IMG/VR virus record: IMGVR_UViG_3300042505_002015
Coordinates: 1 to 21,137 of that record
Direction: 5' to 3' (one strand)
Source of the DNA: a virus
Length of the DNA: 21,137 nucleotides
This document shows, piece after piece, positions 19,883 through 21,137 of this stretch (the first letter of the stretch is position 1; every line of letters starts with the position of its first letter). A program made the position numbers and the translations under genes. The notes below the pieces were generated by a model. That model did no database searches and had not been told where the DNA came from. It was given only the letters and a program-made list of their open reading frames with translations.

Positions 19883-20682
19883 TTATCTATTGGCTCTTTT
19901 TAATCTGCCAGCCCCAGTTGCACACGCCCCGCTCTTAGCATGGTCGCAAAAATAACACACTCTTTCATTTTTTGTCGGGGTAAAGTTACAATCGTTTATA
20001 ATTAAATTAATCTTTTCAATTAGATTTTCTTTAACTCTTTCAATATCTTCTGGGGAAAAGGTGTGAGATTTAATTCTACCACTTCTTAAATAATGTAAGG
20101 AAGCAACTATTTTCTTATCTGGAAATTTAATTGAGGCGGCTAAAGCATATATTCCTAGCTGGAGATTGTTGTGCACATCTTTTTGTGCTACCTCCCTTTT
20201 CCCAGTTTTATAATCAATAATCTCTAAATAGTCGTCATGCATATCTACCCTATCGATATACCCTATTATGCTGTAATTTCCTATAATGAAATTAAATTCC
20301 ATTTCTTTTTCAAATACATCAAACGTTCTTTCACCATATGTGTCGTATACGTCTGCAAGTATTTGATCGCCAGCTGATATCAGCTCTACACTAATTTGAT
20401 TGGACGGATCAAACTTTTCTTTATATTCTTCATATTTACTTTGAAGTCCGCTGAAAGCTTAGCGGATCAGTTTTGGAAACATTATCCTCTAAAACAGAGT
20501 GTATTATATTTCCGCAAAACAGCCGGTGCGGAGAACTGCCTAGGCTCTTTCTTTATATAGGAAAAGAAATATTTCGACGGGCACATCTCATACGTGTCTA
20601 TCCTAGAGTAGCTAAATTCAGTTAGTGTAAGTTTTTTAAAATAATCAATTTCTTCTACTGACTTTATTTCAATTGAGCTCAT
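19883..20682 (-). CDS. Cas4/AddB-like PD-(D/E)XK nuclease, read through two +1 CGG frameshifts
   Basis: Read from ATG 20682 (GGAG upstream) with one base skipped at CGG 20514 and 20450, this is a continuous 265-residue protein of the PDDEXK_1 (Cas4, RecB/AddB C-terminal) family. Start: FSYSRIDTYEMCPSKYFF (23-40). The restored Gly57 completes the family motif GNIIHSVLE (57-65, His61). GYIDRVD (140-146, Asp143) and IIDYKTGK (154-161, Asp156, Lys158) form the metal site. Cys34 with Cys242, Cys245 and Cys253 are arranged as an iron-sulfur cluster. Without the shifts, translation ends in the first quarter, before the metal site. It most likely processes DNA ends in replication or recombination. 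Confidence 0.87.
20447..20450 (-). other. CGGA +1 recoding site 8 (nuclease codon 78)
   Basis: The frame reads TTT CAG CGG ACT TCA AAG TAA. The protein continues as GGA CTT CAA AGT AAA TAT one base later and stays open to the end of the gene. Confidence 0.8.
20511..20514 (-). other. CGGA +1 recoding site 7 (nuclease codon 57)
   Basis: The frame reads GTT TTG CGG AAA TAT. The protein continues as GGA AAT ATA ATA CAC one base later, giving Gly-Asn-Ile-Ile-His, the conserved GxxxH motif of the Cas4/RecB nucleases. Confidence 0.85.
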
Positions 20683-20871
20683 TTATTTATAATCTCCATC
20701 TTCAGGGCTATGTTCTCCTTCGGATATTAAATCTCCATTAGAATCATATTCATTTCCATTTTCATCTATCATATGTCCAGTGTAAATATTCTTATATTTA
20801 CCCTCTCCAACTGGCACCCAACCAGTGTCACCTATTTCCATAAAATCATTTTCGTTGTAGGGCCAGGGCAT
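20683..20871 (-). CDS. Small acidic protein, unknown
   Basis: A 62-residue protein starting MPWPYNENDFMEIGDTGWVP. It is rich in Gly, Asp, Asn and Glu, with GKYKNIYTGHMIDENGNEYD in the centre suggesting a short beta-hairpin. ATG 20871 has a strong GGAG site. Its stop lies directly before the nuclease ATG (TAA ATG). No family recognised. Confidence 0.6.
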   Translation of the reverse strand: MPWPYNENDFMEIGDTGWVPVGEGKYKNIYTGHMIDENGNEYDSNGDLISEGEHSPEDGDYK

Positions 20872-20880
20872 CTTATCTCC

Positions 20881-21084
20881 TTATTTAATTGAAATAATAA
20901 TATCATCAAATGTTTCTATATTTTGATGATAATTAATTACACTTGCTATGTTGCTTAACTCTTTTTGAGTTGCGTGGAATCCAGCTACACCACATTGGAT
21001 AAAGAAGCTTGTTTCTCCGTTGCCAGCGTCATATTCAACTAGTGTTATATTGTTAAGGATAACTCTACCAATTTCTTGTTTCAT
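20881..21084 (-). CDS. Small protein, unknown
   Basis: A 67-residue protein starting MKQEIGRVILNNITLVEYDA. The first half looks like a beta-sheet (RVILNNITLVEYDAG, ETSFFIQCGVAGF), the second half like one helix. ATG 21084 has a GAGGAA site inside the end of the upstream gene. No family recognised. Confidence 0.6.
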   Translation of the reverse strand: MKQEIGRVILNNITLVEYDAGNGETSFFIQCGVAGFHATQKELSNIASVINYHQNIETFDDIIISIK

Positions 21085-21085
21085 T

Positions 21086-21137
21086 TTATTCCTCGTAAAT
21101 TGTTACTGGATTGAAATTTGGATCATCCATTTTTTCT
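21086..21137 (-). CDS. Partial gene, C-terminus
   Basis: The frame ends KMDDPNFNPVTIYEE at the TAA at 21088 and runs off the window. Its last codons hold the ribosome binding site (GAGGAA) of the next gene. It might also start at the ATG at 21130 as a 14-residue peptide, but a cut-off gene is more likely. Confidence 0.45.
   Translation of the reverse strand, partial: EKMDDPNFNPVTIYEE

Noticed and set aside
1559-20514. Frameshifts as random sequencing or assembly errors, or decayed pseudogenes
   Set aside because: All eight are +1, all fall exactly on an in-frame CGG before A or T, each restores glycine, none is in a long homopolymer (only one adjoins a run of three C), and both flanks remain conserved with no other damage. 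Random errors do not respect codon phase. Reads would still be the final proof.
20482-20682. Independent 66-residue gene
   Set aside because: It is the first piece of the Cas4-like nuclease; its last ten residues after CGG are out-of-frame reading.
1-21137. Integrase, transposon, CRISPR array or attachment site
   Set aside because: No recombinase motif, no regularly spaced repeats and no tRNA-end duplication could be seen.

Overview
The window looks like part of a tailed double-stranded DNA phage genome. Genes are tightly packed and often joined by ATGA or TAATG overlaps. There is a sigma factor, RNase H, a dNMP-kinase-like P-loop protein, two PD-(D/E)XK nucleases, a VanY-type endolysin with a peptidoglycan-binding domain, holin-like small membrane proteins, and many tiny lysine-rich phage proteins. 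The DNA is AT-rich. The one large gene (5039-9367) is visibly richer in GC and carries Thr/Pro linkers of the TTTVPP type, common in actinobacterial surface proteins, so an aquatic actinobacterial host is a reasonable but unproven guess. No integrase, CRISPR array or tRNA is visible.

Layout, mostly leftward (minus strand), read right to left. 21137-19883: small genes and a Cas4/AddB-like nuclease. 19660-19830: a lone rightward gene with a strong terminator. 19633-15853: a sigma-70-type promoter, then endonuclease, sigma factor, RNase H, kinase and unknown genes. 15843-12203: another promoter, then a long run of very small basic proteins around the endolysin. 12193-9530: a tight operon of a 2-oxoglutarate oxygenase, two glycosyltransferases and a methyltransferase, closed by a terminator. 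9367-4612: a 1442-residue exported multidomain protein and three tiny genes. 3388-4580: four rightward genes for membrane, lipoprotein and unknown products. 3248-1: small genes, a tryptophan-halogenase homologue, a NodU/TobZ-type carbamoyltransferase and a cut-off gene. The halogenase, carbamoyltransferase, oxygenase, glycosyltransferase and methyltransferase genes suggest the phage modifies a glycan or another surface or virion molecule.

The main discovery is a recurring +1 frameshift. Five conserved genes (carbamoyltransferase, endolysin, sigma factor, TPDF-type endonuclease, Cas4-like nuclease) are each split into different reading frames. At all eight break points the in-frame codon is CGG, always as CGGA (6) or CGGT (2). 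Skipping the C, or reading CGGN as a four-base glycine codon, restores the expected protein each time. Two restored glycines complete conserved motifs: the SxHxxGxAxD motif of the VanY peptidase and the GxxxHxxLE motif of the nuclease. By hand I found about 100 CGG trinucleotides in other frames of the genes and not one in-frame CGG read as arginine. This looks like a genome-wide recoding of CGGN to glycine by a +1 shift, formally similar to the AGGY-to-glycine frameshifts described for Perkinsus mitochondrial cox1. I know of no phage described this way. No decoding tRNA is visible in the window, so the mechanism is inferred.
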